Assembly: GCF_943193175.1 (NCBI RefSeq)
Contig: NZ_CALPDF010000004.1
Coordinates: 62,001-126,000, forward strand
Direction of reading: 5' to 3'
Source of the DNA: Neobacillus muris
GTDB taxonomy: Bacteria; Bacillota; Bacilli; Bacillales; Cytobacillaceae
Length of the DNA: 64,000 nucleotides
Shown piece after piece: positions 34,347-44,151 of the stretch. The notes under the pieces are model-generated. The model worked only from the letters and a program-made list of their open reading frames with translations. It made no database searches and was not told where the DNA came from. Both the position numbers and the translations under genes were made by a program. Numbering within the stretch: the stretch's first letter is position 1; every line of letters begins with the position of its first letter.

Positions 34347-35003
34347 TCATTCCTGTATAATGACACCAATAAGATTAGCCTTGGCAAATTCTAATACTTT
34401 TTTCGCTTGGAGAGCTTCATCACTTAATGTCTTTCCACTTTGAATCACTAATACTACACCATCGCATTGATTTGCTAAAAGCTTTGTATCTGTCAGCTCT
34501 AATACCGAATGAGAGTCAATTAAAACTACATCATACGATTTCAAAGAGGAAACCAATAACTCATTCATCATCATGGATGACAGTAACTCAACTGGATTTA
34601 TTGGAATTAAACCACTTGTTATTACATCCAATCTCCCTACGTCAGTATGATGAACTGCGTTGGATAATGATGATCTGCCAGTAAGAACATCTGTTAATCC
34701 TATAGAATTGGGAAGATTAAAAATGATATGCAAAGAAGGATTTCGTAAATTGGCATCTATTAATAAAACCTTTGTCTTCTGTTGAGCCATTGAGACAGCT
34801 AAATTTGCTGCTGTCGTCGATTTTCCTTCTCCTTTGTTTGGTGAGGTGATCAGATAAGTTTGTTTTTTGTTATCATCTACTGAGAATTTAATATTAGCTT
34901 GAATCATTCGATATTGTTCAGAAATGATAGACTCCGGATATGAGTAAGCAATTAAAGGTCCACGCCTATTTATTCTGCTTTGTCTTTTTTTAATTAAAAC
35001 CAC
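34347..35003 (-). CDS. epsB: CpsD/CapB-family BY-kinase, EpsB-like, with altered motifs
   Basis: 218 aa from a GTG preceded by GGGGGG. Walker A is intact (SPNKGEGKSTTAANLAVSM, about residues 53-71). Walker A' reads LLIDANLRNP where BY-kinases usually have DxDxR, and Walker B reads VLIDSHSVLELTD where DTPP is usual. The protein ends abruptly at NLIGVIIQE, without the tyrosine cluster that is autophosphorylated in this family. A shifted frame after that point reads GMKQAKKFYMFRSQ, which looks like a displaced tail. EpsB partners with the EpsA activator in the membrane to control polymer synthesis. It overlaps epsA by 14 bases. Kinase activity may be reduced or lost. Confidence 0.88.
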   Translation of the reverse strand: MVLIKKRQSRINRRGPLIAYSYPESIISEQYRMIQANIKFSVDDNKKQTYLITSPNKGEGKSTTAANLAVSMAQQKTKVLLIDANLRNPSLHIIFNLPNSIGLTDVLTGRSSLSNAVHHTDVGRLDVITSGLIPINPVELLSSMMMNELLVSSLKSYDVVLIDSHSVLELTDTKLLANQCDGVVLVIQSGKTLSDEALQAKKVLEFAKANLIGVIIQE

Positions 35004-35724
35004 TAGTTTCCCCCCTTGCTTCCAATTTCACTTCCTTATTAACTCTCTTATTCAAATTTCTTTTACTTTGTTTTGGTACTCTTCCTAAAACAGGCAATTC
35101 TAATATTTCTTCAATTTCATTTTCGGTCCTTAATGAATCATCTAACGAATCTAAAAGGAATATGAAACCAACTCCAATGACGATGCCTGCTATTAAACCT
35201 ATTAATGGCCAACGGTCGCCCTTTTGATTTATTGGCCAAGAATTAACTTTTGCATCAGATAATAACCGAACTCCATTAAATTCCATAATCGTTGGTATAA
35301 CCTCTTTAAATACTCTTGCAGTGGTGTTGGCAATTTCTGCTGCACGCTCCGGATCTTTATCTGTGACACTAATGCTAACTACTTGGGAGTTTTCAATACT
35401 TCCCACTGTAATTTGGCCTGATAATTCTTCAGGAGACTGCGGCAAATCTAGTTCCTTTACCACCTTATCTAACACGGCAGTATCTTTAATAATTACCTGT
35501 AAAGTATTTCTGTTTTCTGTGGGAGCCTCGATAATTATTCTGGAGGATGCTTGATAAATGGGTGTATTATTTTTTTGACCATAGTAGGCACCTAGTCCGG
35601 TTGTAATAATAGCAATCACTATAATAATCCATAATCTCTTTTTAATTACTCGGATTATTCCTTTCAAATCTATATCATTTGCTCTTTTTTTCTTTTGAGT
35701 ATCCAATTTGGTAAAACTGCTCAA
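34990..35724 (-). CDS. epsA: Wzz/YveK-family chain-length modulator, EpsA-like
   Basis: 244 aa from a TTG that follows AAAGGGGGG. It has two membrane segments: RLWIIIVIAIITTGLGAYYG near residues 30-50 and PLIGLIAGIVIGVGFIFLLD near 175-195. The Wzz domain lies between them outside the cell, with YQASSRIIIEAPTEN and VVSISVTDKDPERAAEIANT. The short cytoplasmic C-terminus is the expected activator of EpsB. It is the first gene of the exopolysaccharide operon, with a leader of about 280 bases holding two SinR-box palindromes. Confidence 0.92.
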   Translation of the reverse strand: MSSFTKLDTQKKKRANDIDLKGIIRVIKKRLWIIIVIAIITTGLGAYYGQKNNTPIYQASSRIIIEAPTENRNTLQVIIKDTAVLDKVVKELDLPQSPEELSGQITVGSIENSQVVSISVTDKDPERAAEIANTTARVFKEVIPTIMEFNGVRLLSDAKVNSWPINQKGDRWPLIGLIAGIVIGVGFIFLLDSLDDSLRTENEIEEILELPVLGRVPKQSKRNLNKRVNKEVKLEARGETSGFN

Positions 35725-35780
35725 ATTAATCCCCCCTTTTAAAGGATTGTTATGTATATTGTAAATCTATCTTTAGTTTA

Positions 35781-35796
35781 GTTCTTTAAATAGAAC
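35781..35796. promoter_or_regulatory. SinR-type operator palindrome in the epsA leader
   Basis: GTTCTTTAAATAGAAC consists of two inverted GTTCTYT-type half-sites. It lies about 57 bases before the epsA start codon and about 210 bases after the predicted transcription start. It is identical, in reverse orientation, to the site at 5031-5046. Binding by a SinR/SlrR-family protein, one of which is encoded at 20813-21163, is expected. Confidence 0.7.
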
Positions 35797-35982
35797 AAGT
35801 CAATGTGTTTTTTTGCAATTAATAAAATTTTCAAATATCAATTTGGGCAAATCTGCTGAAAGGAACTCCTTTCATAGTAATCTAATTAGAAGTTTCAAAA
35901 CATTAATCCAGCAGTATATGGATTATCATATGATAAATTATTAACAATTAGAATTAATAGTACAGAATAAAGCCTATAAAAA

Positions 35983-35998
35983 GTTCTTTATTAAGAAC
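35983..35998. promoter_or_regulatory. SinR-type operator palindrome just after the eps promoter
   Basis: GTTCTTTATTAAGAAC is an almost perfect palindrome of two GTTCTTT half-sites, placed roughly at +8 to +23 relative to the start expected from the -10 box at 36018-36013. A repressor here would block initiation or early elongation, as known for SinR at matrix gene promoters. Confidence 0.75.
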
Positions 35999-36012
35999 AT
36001 TTTATATTAGCT

Positions 36013-36041
36013 ATAATACTGCCCTTGACAATTAGTGTCAA
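36013..36041 (-). promoter_or_regulatory. SigA-type promoter of the eps operon
   Basis: On the minus strand TTGACA (36041-36036) is followed after 17 bases by TATTAT (36018-36013), five of six matches to the -10 consensus. A SinR box follows immediately. It is the only strong promoter visible upstream of epsA, and it is divergent from the met promoter about 70 bases away. Confidence 0.75.
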
Positions 36042-36106
36042 CTAAAGATAAAAAGAAAATATTGTACGGCGGATTATCTTATAAGTCCAAATTGACGAAA
36101 AACTAA

Positions 36107-36135
36107 TTGACAACTTCATAAATTTATAGTAAATT
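36107..36135 (+). promoter_or_regulatory. Probable promoter of the met operon
   Basis: TTGACA at 36107-36112 is followed after 17 bases by TAAATT at 36130-36135, a weaker -10 with four matches. Transcription would begin near 36142, about 20 bases before the SAM-I aptamer. The position fits; the -10 assignment is moderate, since TATAGT lies only 12 bases after the -35. Confidence 0.55.
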
Positions 36136-36160
36136 TTATAAATAATTCAAAAAAATAAAT

Positions 36161-36276
36161 TTCTTATCAAGAGAGGTTGAGGGAAGGGCCCGATGACACC
36201 TCAGCAACCTTCAATGGCATTCTCATTGAAAAGGTGCTAAGTCCTGCAAATTACTGAGTAGTTTGCAAGATAAGAA
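36161..36276 (+). ncRNA. SAM-I riboswitch (S-box) aptamer
   Basis: The closing stem pairs TTCTTATC (36161-36168) with GATAAGAA (36269-36276). Inside lie the S-box core sequences GAGAGGTTGAGGGAAGGGCC, CGATGACACCTCAGCAACC and AAGGTGCTAAGTCCTGC. Bases 36270-36279 (ATAAGAAGAA) are perfectly complementary to 36305-36314, part of the terminator 5' arm, which gives the antiterminator formed when S-adenosylmethionine is absent. The methionine genes that follow are therefore switched off by SAM. Confidence 0.96.
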
Positions 36277-36297
36277 GAATGACAATTGGCCGTATAC

Positions 36298-36334
36298 AAA
36301 AGTCTTCTTCTTATAGAAAGAAGACTTTTTTTAT
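36298..36334 (+). terminator. SAM-controlled intrinsic terminator
   Basis: The hairpin AAAAGTCTTCTT / AAGAAGACTTTT with a short loop is followed by a T tract. It is the expression platform of the SAM-I riboswitch and lies 86 bases before metI. Confidence 0.93.
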
Positions 36335-36419
36335 TGAGTAAAGCTTTACTGCCTTATAGCGTTAAAGCCTTTGGCTTTCTTAACAAAAATAACAAATTAC
36401 TTACCAAGGAGTGTGCGTC

Positions 36420-37532
36420 ATGTACAAAATTGATACCAAGCTTGCCCAAATAGGCAACCGCAGTGAAACAGCCACAGGAACCGTAAACCCGCCAGTGTAT
36501 TTTTCCACAGCTTATCGACATGAGGGAATTGGACGTTCTTCCGGGTTTGACTATATTCGAACAGGAAATCCGACACGACAGCTCCTTGAAAAAACCATCG
36601 CTGACCTTGAGGGCGGCGACCAAGGATTTGCCTGCAGTTCAGGGATGGCAGCCATCCTTACCATCCTCTCGCTATTCGAATCAGGAGATGAATGGATTGT
36701 CAGCGAAGATTTGTATGGCGGTACCTACCGCCTGCTCGAGCAAGGCTTCAAAAAATGGGGCTTAACCAGCCATTATGTGAATACCTGTTTGCCTGACGAA
36801 GTGGAAAAGAAAATTAACGCAAACACCAAGGCGATTTTTCTTGAAACTCCAACCAACCCATTAATGCAGCAGGCTGATATCGCCGCCATCTCAAAGATTG
36901 CCAAACAGCACGGCATCTTGCTTATTGTTGACAATACTTTTTATACTCCCGTCCTGCAGCAGCCGATTCAGCTTGGAGCAGACATTGTGATCCATAGCGC
37001 CACCAAGTACTTGGGCGGCCACAATGATGTGTTAGCAGGGCTTGTGGTAGCTAAAGGAAAAGAACTTTGTGATGCTTTGGCGTTCCACCACAATGGAACA
37101 GGTGCCGTTTTAAGCCCATTTGATTCATGGCTGTTAATGCGCGGCATGAAAACATTATCGCTTCGCATGAAACAACATGAAAAAAATGCGAAAGCAATCG
37201 CAGAATTTCTCGGCAGCCATGATGCTGTTACGGATGTCCTCTATCCAGGGCAAGGCGGAATGCTCAGCTTCCGGCTTAAAGAAGAAGCTTGGGTAGATCC
37301 GTTTTTACAAAGCATTCAACTAGTTACTTTTGCAGAAAGTCTGGGAGGAACGGAAAGCTTCATCACCTATCCTGCCACTCAAACCCATGCCGATATCCCG
37401 GAAGAAAAACGAATTGCTTCAGGTGTCGATAATCGCTTATTGCGTTTCTCAGTCGGCATCGAAGATTCAGAAGATTTAATCAGCGATCTGGCGCAAGCTT
37501 TAGCCATCGTTAAAGAAGGAGTGATTGCGTAA
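36420..37532 (+). CDS. metI: Cystathionine gamma-synthase / O-acylhomoserine thiolyase
   Basis: 370 aa from the ATG at 36420 (AGGAG 9 bases upstream). A Cys/Met-metabolism PLP enzyme: YFSTAYRHEGIGRSSGFDYI, CSSGMAAILTILSLFESGDE, ETPTNPLMQQADIAAI, VDNTFYTP and the PLP-lysine segment HSATKYLGGHNDVLAG (about residues 190-205). The family joins acylated homoserine with cysteine or sulfide in methionine synthesis. It overlaps metC by one base (TAATG), the same pairing as metI-metC of B. subtilis. Expression is under the SAM-I riboswitch. Confidence 0.94.
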   Translation: MYKIDTKLAQIGNRSETATGTVNPPVYFSTAYRHEGIGRSSGFDYIRTGNPTRQLLEKTIADLEGGDQGFACSSGMAAILTILSLFESGDEWIVSEDLYGGTYRLLEQGFKKWGLTSHYVNTCLPDEVEKKINANTKAIFLETPTNPLMQQADIAAISKIAKQHGILLIVDNTFYTPVLQQPIQLGADIVIHSATKYLGGHNDVLAGLVVAKGKELCDALAFHHNGTGAVLSPFDSWLLMRGMKTLSLRMKQHEKNAKAIAEFLGSHDAVTDVLYPGQGGMLSFRLKEEAWVDPFLQSIQLVTFAESLGGTESFITYPATQTHADIPEEKRIASGVDNRLLRFSVGIEDSEDLISDLAQALAIVKEGVIA

Positions 37533-38719
37533 TGGCTTCTCAAGAGTACAGCTTTGAAACCAAACTGCTTCATAACCAGCATAAAATTGATCCGGTGACC
37601 GGTGCCGTCAGCGTCCCCATCCAGCACGCATCTACCTTTCATCAGTTCGATGTTGACAGCTTTGGCAAATATGATTATGCACGCAGCTTAAACCCGACAA
37701 GGGAAGCCTTAGAAGATGTCATTGCCGAATTAGAAGGAGGAGTTAAAGGTTTTGCATTTGCATCCGGCATGGCGGCGATTTCCACCGCTTTCCTTCTTCT
37801 TTCATCCGGAGATCATATCGTGATTACCGAGGATGTTTACGGTGGAACGTTCCGGATGGTAACGCAGGTACTGACCCGATTCGGAATTGAACATACGTTT
37901 GTTGACATGACCGACCTCGGCCAAGTCAGACAGGCCATTCAGCCAAATACAAAAGCATTTTATGCAGAGACACCGTCCAATCCGTTATTGAAGGTGACCG
38001 ATATCAGGGCCATCAGCCAAATTGCCAAGGAAATTGGCGCCCTTACGTTTGTTGACAACACGTTTTTGACTCCTGAACTGCAAAAGCCGCTGGAGCTTGG
38101 GGCGGATATTGTGCTCCACAGTGCGACTAAGTTTTTGGCCGGCCACAGTGATGTCGTTGCCGGTTTAGCCGTCGTCAAGGATGAAGAATTAGCCAAAAGG
38201 CTCTATTTCCTGCAAATTTCATTTGGCGCTGTTCTTGGTCCCCAGGATGCTTGGCTTGTTCTTAGGGGAATTAAGACGCTTCATGTACGGTTGGAACAAT
38301 CACAGAAATCCGCTTTAAAAATAGCTGAATTTTTGGCGGAGCATCCGCTGATTGAAAATGTGTATTATCCAGGATTAACCGGCCATCCACAGAAGGAGCT
38401 GCAGGAATCGCAGGCAAATGGGGCCGGAGCAGTATTGTCCTTTGAATTGAAGGATGAGACAGCACTTCGCGAGTTTGTCTCACATGTCGAGCTGCCTGTC
38501 TTTGCGGTCAGCCTAGGGGCTGTGGAATCGATTCTTTCCTATCCGGCAAAAATGTCACACGCGGCTATGCCGCAGGATGAGCGGGAGAAGCGCGGCATTA
38601 AAAACAGCCTGCTCCGCCTTTCCGTAGGACTTGAAAATCCGGATGATATAATCAACGATTTTTCTCAAAGCTTAGAAAAGCTTCAACATAATCAATTTGC
38701 CTTCCACCAAGGAGAATAA
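37532..38719 (+). CDS. metC: Cystathionine beta-lyase
   Basis: 395 aa of the same PLP family as MetI and clearly paralogous. The sequence shows VPIQHASTFHQFDVDSFGKY, DYARSLNPTREALEDVIAEL, FASGMAAISTAFLLLSSGDH, ETPSNPLLKVTDIRAI, VDNTFLTP and PLP-lysine HSATKFLAGHSDVVAGLA. It cleaves cystathionine to homocysteine, pyruvate and ammonia. It starts in the stop codon of metI and ends 3 bases before yitJ. MetC and MetI are hard to tell apart by motif alone; operon order supports the assignment. Confidence 0.93.
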   Translation: MASQEYSFETKLLHNQHKIDPVTGAVSVPIQHASTFHQFDVDSFGKYDYARSLNPTREALEDVIAELEGGVKGFAFASGMAAISTAFLLLSSGDHIVITEDVYGGTFRMVTQVLTRFGIEHTFVDMTDLGQVRQAIQPNTKAFYAETPSNPLLKVTDIRAISQIAKEIGALTFVDNTFLTPELQKPLELGADIVLHSATKFLAGHSDVVAGLAVVKDEELAKRLYFLQISFGAVLGPQDAWLVLRGIKTLHVRLEQSQKSALKIAEFLAEHPLIENVYYPGLTGHPQKELQESQANGAGAVLSFELKDETALREFVSHVELPVFAVSLGAVESILSYPAKMSHAAMPQDEREKRGIKNSLLRLSVGLENPDDIINDFSQSLEKLQHNQFAFHQGE

Positions 38720-38722
38720 ATA

Positions 38723-40585
38723 ATGAGCTTTCTCGAAAAATTAAAAAATCAGATCCTAATCGCTGATGGTGCCATGGGCACCCTGCTTTATTCGTTTGGT
38801 GTGGATTCCTGCTCTGAAGAATTAAACTTATCCCATCCTGAGCAGATTCAAAATATTCACCGGGCTTACATTGACGCTGGAGCCGATGTGATTCAAACCA
38901 ATACGTATGCAGCCAACTATTTAAAGCTGCAGCGCTACGGGCTGGAAGACTCGGTAAAAGACATAAACAGCGCGGCCGTACGTCATGCCAAACTGGCAGT
39001 GGAAAATAAGGCCTATATCCTCGGGACAATGGGCGGCAATCGCGGGGTGAAGCCCACTTCCATTTCTTTGGAAGAAATAAAACGAAGCTTCCGTGAACAA
39101 TTATATTGCCTTCTTCTGGAAGGGGTTGATGGGATTCTGCTTGAAACCTTCTATGACTTTGAAGAGCTCGAAACAGTCCTTGCCATTGCCAGGAAGGAAA
39201 CCGGACTGCCTATAGTCGCTCAGGTTTCCCTCCAAGAGCCGGGTCTTCTGCAGAACCACACTCCAGTAACGACCGCTTTGAAACGTCTGGAAGAGCTGGG
39301 TGCTGATGTGGTTGGACTTAATTGCCGGCTGGGACCGCATCATATGCTGCAGACTTTGGAGCAAATTGAACTGCCTAAACACGCCTATTTATCAGCGTAT
39401 CCAAATGCCAGCCTTCCTGCCTATACGGACGGCAAGTTCCATTACGAAGGGGATCCTGAGTATTTTCGAAAATCAGCAGAAGAATTTCGAAATCAAGGAG
39501 TCCGGCTGCTGGGAGGCTGCTGCGGGACCACTCCTGACCATATTCGAGCATTCGCTTCCGAATTAAAAAATCGGAAACCGGTGACTGAAAAAATCATCAA
39601 GCAAACACGGGCAGCTGTGATCGTAAAACAGCATGAGCCAAAACGGGACTTTGTCCCCCTTCAAGACATTGCAAAGGAACGGCCATCCGTGATTGTTGAA
39701 TTGGATACACCAAGAAAGCTGGATACAAGCAAATTTTTCGAGGGAGCCAAAGCTTTAAAAGAAGCCGGAATCGATGCCATAACCATGGCTGACAATTCAT
39801 TGGCACAGGTTCGAATTTCCAATGAATCATTAGGATATTTAGTCAAAAAAGAACTAGGGATCAGGCCGCTGATTCATATTTCCTGCCGTGACCGCAATAT
39901 TATCGGCCTGCAATCCCATTTGATGGGGCTGCACACTTTAGGTATGCATGATGTGCTGGCAATAACGGGTGACCCGGCCAGAGTCGGCGATTTCCCAGGA
40001 GCATCCTCCGTTTATGATGTGTCTTCCTTCGAGCTCATTCATATGATTAAACAATTGAATGAGGGCTTATCCTATTCTGGAAAGGACTTAGGGCAAAAAA
40101 CGGCCTTTAGCATCGCGGCAGCGTTTAATCCAAATGTCCGCTCGGTAGAAAAAGCGGTAAAACGGCTGGAGAAAAAAATTGAACACGGTGCCGATTATTT
40201 TATCTCCCAGCCCGTCTATTCCGAAGAAAAGCTGATCGAAGTCTATGAAACTACGAAACATCTAAAAGTACCGATTTATATTGGCTTGATGCCGCTGACC
40301 GGAAGCCGGAATGCCGAATTTCTCCATAATGAAGTCCCGGGAATCAAAATTACCGATTCCATCAGGGAACGGATGGCCCAGCTAAAGGACAATCCCGTAC
40401 AGGCCGCACGTGAAGGAGTGGCTATCACCAAATCCTTAATTGATGCAGCACTTGATTTATTCAATGGAATTTATTTAATTACACCATTTTTACGCTATGA
40501 GCTGACGGCGGAACTGGCGAATTATGCCCGTCAGCGTGCGCATGAACGGAGGGGAAACAGCTATGTCGAAACCACCATTTACTGA
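38723..40585 (+). CDS. yitJ: Bifunctional homocysteine S-methyltransferase / methylenetetrahydrofolate reductase
   Basis: 620 aa. Residues 1 to about 290 form a homocysteine methyltransferase barrel with [11 protein letters not shown] at the start, the zinc cysteine in [12 protein letters not shown] and the Cys pair in [11 protein letters not shown]. Residues from about 320 match methylenetetrahydrofolate reductase: [34 protein letters not shown] and [20 protein letters not shown], with [12 protein letters not shown] further on. The fused enzyme provides 5-methyltetrahydrofolate for MetH. It is the known YitJ architecture of Bacilli. It overlaps metH by 23 bases. Confidence 0.95.
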   Translation: MSFLEKLKNQILIADGAMGTLLYSFGVDSCSEELNLSHPEQIQNIHRAYIDAGADVIQTNTYAANYLKLQRYGLEDSVKDINSAAVRHAKLAVENKAYILGTMGGNRGVKPTSISLEEIKRSFREQLYCLLLEGVDGILLETFYDFEELETVLAIARKETGLPIVAQVSLQEPGLLQNHTPVTTALKRLEELGADVVGLNCRLGPHHMLQTLEQIELPKHAYLSAYPNASLPAYTDGKFHYEGDPEYFRKSAEEFRNQGVRLLGGCCGTTPDHIRAFASELKNRKPVTEKIIKQTRAAVIVKQHEPKRDFVPLQDIAKERPSVIVELDTPRKLDTSKFFEGAKALKEAGIDAITMADNSLAQVRISNESLGYLVKKELGIRPLIHISCRDRNIIGLQSHLMGLHTLGMHDVLAITGDPARVGDFPGASSVYDVSSFELIHMIKQLNEGLSYSGKDLGQKTAFSIAAAFNPNVRSVEKAVKRLEKKIEHGADYFISQPVYSEEKLIEVYETTKHLKVPIYIGLMPLTGSRNAEFLHNEVPGIKITDSIRERMAQLKDNPVQAAREGVAITKSLIDAALDLFNGIYLITPFLRYELTAELANYARQRAHERRGNSYVETTIY

Positions 40586-43500
40586 ACAGCTGAAGAAGCG
40601 GATTCTCGTCATGGATGGAGCCATGGGAACCATGCTGCAGCAGGCTGGACTTTCTGCTGCAGACTTTGGCGGAGAGGCCTATGAGGGCTGCAACGAAAAC
40701 CTAAATTTAACTGTGCCATCCGTTATTGCCAAGATTCACCGGGAATATCTAGAGGCTGGTGCTGATATCATTGAAACCAATACTTTCGGTGCCACCAGCA
40801 TTGTTTTGGATGAATATAATCTTGGGTATAAAGCTTATGAAATCAATAAACAAGCAGCAGTCATTGCCGTGACCGAAGCTGAGAAGATATCGACAGAGGA
40901 CTGGCCGCGTTATGTAGCCGGTTCTATGGGACCGACGACCAAAACCTTAAGTGTCACCGGTGGAACAACGTTTGATGCGCTGGCTGAGGCTTATGAGGAA
41001 CAGGCACTTGGATTGATTGATGGCGGCGTGGATTTGCTTCTTCTCGAAACGAGCCAAGACATGCTGAATGTCAAAGCCGGCTTTACCGGGATTGAACGAG
41101 CCTTTGAAAAATCCGGAAAAAAACTGCCGTTATTTATTTCTGGTACAATTGAACCGATGGGCACCACGCTAGCCGGGCAGTCGATTGAAGCATTTTATAT
41201 TTCTGTAGAGCATATGAACCCCATCGCAGTTGGCTTAAACTGCGCGACAGGACCTGAATTTATGCAGGACCATATCCGTTCCCTTGCCAGCTTATCCGGA
41301 ACAGCTGTCAGCTGCTACCCAAATGCCGGTCTTCCCGACGAGGAAGGGCATTATCATGAAACACCAGAAACTTTATCGAAAAAATTAGCTGATTTTGCCG
41401 CCCATGGATGGTTGAATATTGTCGGAGGCTGCTGCGGGACCACACCAGCCCACATTCAGGCAATTAGTGCAGCTGTCAAACCCTATCCGCCAAGGGAATT
41501 CCATCACAAATCCATCCATATGGTCTCCGGTATTGAACCGTTTATTTACGATGATCCCACACTACGGCCAATCATGGTTGGTGAACGAACCAATGTCATC
41601 GGGTCGCGTAAATTCAAGCGGCTGATTGCCGAAGGGAAATTCGAGGAGGCGGCCGAAATTGCCAGAGCACAGGTTAAAGGCGGTGCCCATGTAATCGATA
41701 TCTGCCTTGCTGACCCGGATCGCGATGAGCTTGCCGACATGGAGAATTTCATTAAAGAAGTAGTAAAAAAAGTAAAAGTCCCGCTTGTCATTGATTCCAC
41801 AGATGACAAAGTGATTGAAACAGCACTTAAATATACCCAAGGGAAAGCGATCATTAACTCGATTAATCTGGAAGACGGCGAAGAACGATTTCAAGCTGTT
41901 GTTCCGCTAATCCATCGATACGGCGCAGCTGTTGTTGTTGGTACGATTGATGAAAAAGGCATGGGCGTTACGGCTGAGAGAAAATTAGAGATTGCCAAAC
42001 GTTCCTATGATTTACTTGTAAATCATTACAAGTTGAAGCCTGAGGATTTAATTTTTGACCCATTAGTTTTCCCTGTAGGCACTGGTGATGAGCAATACAT
42101 CGGATCAGCACAGGCAACTGTTGATGGCATTCGCCTGATTAAAGAACAGCTCCCGGGTGTCCAGACCATTCTCGGGATCAGCAATGTGTCTTTTGGCCTG
42201 CCGCCGGTGGGAAGGGAAATATTGAATTCGGTGTTCCTCTATCACTGTACACAGGCCGGTCTCGATTATGCGATTGTGAATACGGAAAAGCTTGAGCGAT
42301 TTGCATCCATTTCGCAAGAGGAGGCTGAACTGGCCGAGAAGCTTTTATTTCACACCACTGATGAGACACTGGCTGTTTTTACAGATTTTTACCGTGATAA
42401 AAAGAAAGAAGCAAAAGTGGCCGTCTTGAATTTAAGCCTGGAAGAACGGCTTGCCTATTATGTTGTCGAAGGGACAAAGGAGGGACTGCTTCCTGATTTA
42501 GACCAGGCACTCTCCTCCTACTCTGACCCGCTGGATATCATTAATGGGCCGCTAATGGACGGGATGAAAGAAGTTGGACGGTTGTTTAATGATAACCAGC
42601 TGATTGTTGCAGAAGTCCTCCAAAGCGCGGAGGTTATGAAAGCAGCTGTTTCCCATTTGGAGCCCCATATGGAAAAAGGCAATAACGCTTCTGTCAAAGG
42701 CAAGGTCCTGTTGGCCACAGTGAAGGGGGATGTTCACGATATCGGAAAAAACCTTGTTGACATTATCCTTAGTAATAATGGTTACCAAGTCCACGACCTA
42801 GGAATCAAGGTTACTTCTGCCGAATTAATCAAAGCGATTCGCGAAGAACATCCTGACATGATTGGTTTATCAGGACTGCTTGTAAAATCTGCCCAACAAA
42901 TGCTCTTGACAGCACAGGACATGAAGGAGGCCGGCATATCTCTGCCGATTTTGGTGGGCGGTGCGGCTCTTTCCCGCAAATTCACGGATACCAGAATTGC
43001 CAAAGAATATGACGGACTTGTGCTTTATGCGAAGGATGCGATGGCTGGTTTAGCCCTCGCCAATCAGCTGCAGACCCCTGAGGAACAGGAAAAGCTGCTT
43101 ATCGAGAAGCAAGAAAAACTGGCTGCTGCCCAAATTCCAAGAGACCTGCCAAGCAGGACCACCAGCTCAGTAGCCGTGAAAGTGAAACCAACTGTTTCCA
43201 TTAAAGTGCCCGTTTTTGTTCCGAAGGATACGAAAAGGCATGTATTAAAATCGTACTCCCTTTCCCATGTTGAACCCTATATCAATATGCAAATGCTGCT
43301 GGGCCACCATCTTGGGTTGAAGGGGAAAATCGCGAAACTAGTGGAAGAAAAGGATGAAAAGACTCTTAAGATTAAAGAAGTAGTTGATCAATTAATTAAG
43401 GATGCCGGCACGAATCATTGGATTACTCCAAGGGCCGTCTATCAATTTTTCCCTGCCCAATCGGATGGAAACAAAGTTTATATTTACGACCCAGTAGATC

Positions 43501-44012
43501 ATAGTCAAGTGATTGAAACCTTTGATTTTCCGCGTCAGGAATCCGAACCATTTTTATGTCTGGCAGATTATTTGAAAACGGTCGGCAGCGGCGAGATGGA
43601 CTATGTTGGCTTCTTTACCGTCACTGCCGGCCGTGGAATCCGGGAAAAAGCGGATGAATTCAAAAATCAAGGGAGATTTTTGGAAAGCCACGCACTTCAA
43701 GCATTGGCTCTTGAGAGTGCAGAAGGCTTAGCCGAATTAATCCATCGGCAGATGCGCGACCGCTGGGGGTTTCCGGACCCGATTGATTTTACGATGCAGG
43801 AGCGGTTTGCCGCGCATTACCAAGGACAGCGTTATTCCTTCGGATACCCGGCATGTCCGGATTTAGAGGACCAAAAGAAGCTATTTAAGCTCTTATCCCC
43901 TGAGGAAATCGGTGTCCAATTGACCGAGGGCTGCATGATGGAACCCGAGGCCTCTGTATCAGCCATGGTATTTGCCCATCCAGAAGCAAGATATTTTAAC
44001 GTAATGAGATAG
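40563..44012 (+). CDS. metH: Cobalamin-dependent methionine synthase
   Basis: 1149 aa from the ATG at 40563, which follows GGAGGGG; the longer frame has no better site. Domains in order: homocysteine-binding barrel ([14 protein letters not shown]; zinc ligands in GLNCATG and [11 protein letters not shown], about 1-325), pterin-binding barrel ([18 protein letters not shown], about 345-610), B12 cap and B12-binding domain ([14 protein letters not shown] with the cobalt-ligand histidine near residue 725), and reactivation domain (about 875-1149, ending with [15 protein letters not shown] and [18 protein letters not shown]). It transfers the methyl group of methyltetrahydrofolate to homocysteine. 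It is the last gene of the SAM-controlled operon. All domains are present. Confidence 0.97.
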   Translation: MSKPPFTEQLKKRILVMDGAMGTMLQQAGLSAADFGGEAYEGCNENLNLTVPSVIAKIHREYLEAGADIIETNTFGATSIVLDEYNLGYKAYEINKQAAVIAVTEAEKISTEDWPRYVAGSMGPTTKTLSVTGGTTFDALAEAYEEQALGLIDGGVDLLLLETSQDMLNVKAGFTGIERAFEKSGKKLPLFISGTIEPMGTTLAGQSIEAFYISVEHMNPIAVGLNCATGPEFMQDHIRSLASLSGTAVSCYPNAGLPDEEGHYHETPETLSKKLADFAAHGWLNIVGGCCGTTPAHIQAISAAVKPYPPREFHHKSIHMVSGIEPFIYDDPTLRPIMVGERTNVIGSRKFKRLIAEGKFEEAAEIARAQVKGGAHVIDICLADPDRDELADMENFIKEVVKKVKVPLVIDSTDDKVIETALKYTQGKAIINSINLEDGEERFQAVVPLIHRYGAAVVVGTIDEKGMGVTAERKLEIAKRSYDLLVNHYKLKPEDLIFDPLVFPVGTGDEQYIGSAQATVDGIRLIKEQLPGVQTILGISNVSFGLPPVGREILNSVFLYHCTQAGLDYAIVNTEKLERFASISQEEAELAEKLLFHTTDETLAVFTDFYRDKKKEAKVAVLNLSLEERLAYYVVEGTKEGLLPDLDQALSSYSDPLDIINGPLMDGMKEVGRLFNDNQLIVAEVLQSAEVMKAAVSHLEPHMEKGNNASVKGKVLLATVKGDVHDIGKNLVDIILSNNGYQVHDLGIKVTSAELIKAIREEHPDMIGLSGLLVKSAQQMLLTAQDMKEAGISLPILVGGAALSRKFTDTRIAKEYDGLVLYAKDAMAGLALANQLQTPEEQEKLLIEKQEKLAAAQIPRDLPSRTTSSVAVKVKPTVSIKVPVFVPKDTKRHVLKSYSLSHVEPYINMQMLLGHHLGLKGKIAKLVEEKDEKTLKIKEVVDQLIKDAGTNHWITPRAVYQFFPAQSDGNKVYIYDPVDHSQVIETFDFPRQESEPFLCLADYLKTVGSGEMDYVGFFTVTAGRGIREKADEFKNQGRFLESHALQALALESAEGLAELIHRQMRDRWGFPDPIDFTMQERFAAHYQGQRYSFGYPACPDLEDQKKLFKLLSPEEIGVQLTEGCMMEPEASVSAMVFAHPEARYFNVMR

Positions 44013-44022
44013 TCTTTTTAAC

Positions 44023-44062
44023 AAAAAGCCGCGAAGGAATCAACAATCTTCACGGCTTTTTG
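44023..44062 (+). terminator. Terminator of the met operon
   Basis: Arms AAAAAGCCG and CGGCTTTTT are extended by GAAG/CTTC across one mismatch, with an 11-base loop. They lie 11 bases after the metH stop, and the T-rich 3' side suits the plus strand. Confidence 0.9.
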
Positions 44063-44086
44063 CTGCGTTAAAAATGTGAATATTCC

Positions 44087-44130
44087 TTGACAGTTTCCTA
44101 TTTTTGTCTTATAGTTACCTAGGTAACTAT
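44087..44130 (+). promoter_or_regulatory. Promoter and MarR-type operator
   Basis: TTGACA (44087-44092), a 17-base spacer and TATAGT (44110-44115) form a strong promoter. The perfect 20-base palindrome ATAGTTACCTAGGTAACTAT (44111-44130) overlaps the -10 box and the start site. A MarR dimer bound here would exclude RNA polymerase, so the following marR gene is probably autorepressed together with the MFS gene. Confidence 0.8.
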
Positions 44131-44151
44131 TTTATTATTTGGAGACATTTT

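Larger units (their letters stand above)
35725..36012 (-). other. Long epsA leader region without genes
   Basis: No coding frame is supported here. From the inferred start of transcription (about 36006) to the epsA TTG there are about 280 bases. They contain two SinR-type palindromes (separate entries), a 14-base palindrome TTATCATATGATAA at 35923-35936, and GAAAGGAACTCCTTTC at 35857-35872, an inverted repeat of 7-base arms. The last two may be further operators or small hairpins; no known family of sites is claimed. Confidence 0.5.

Noticed and set aside
35857..35936. Two small palindromes in the epsA leader as operators of a named regulator
   Set aside because: GAAAGGAACTCCTTTC and TTATCATATGATAA are symmetric, but I cannot tie them to a known binding protein, and short palindromes are common in AT-rich leaders.
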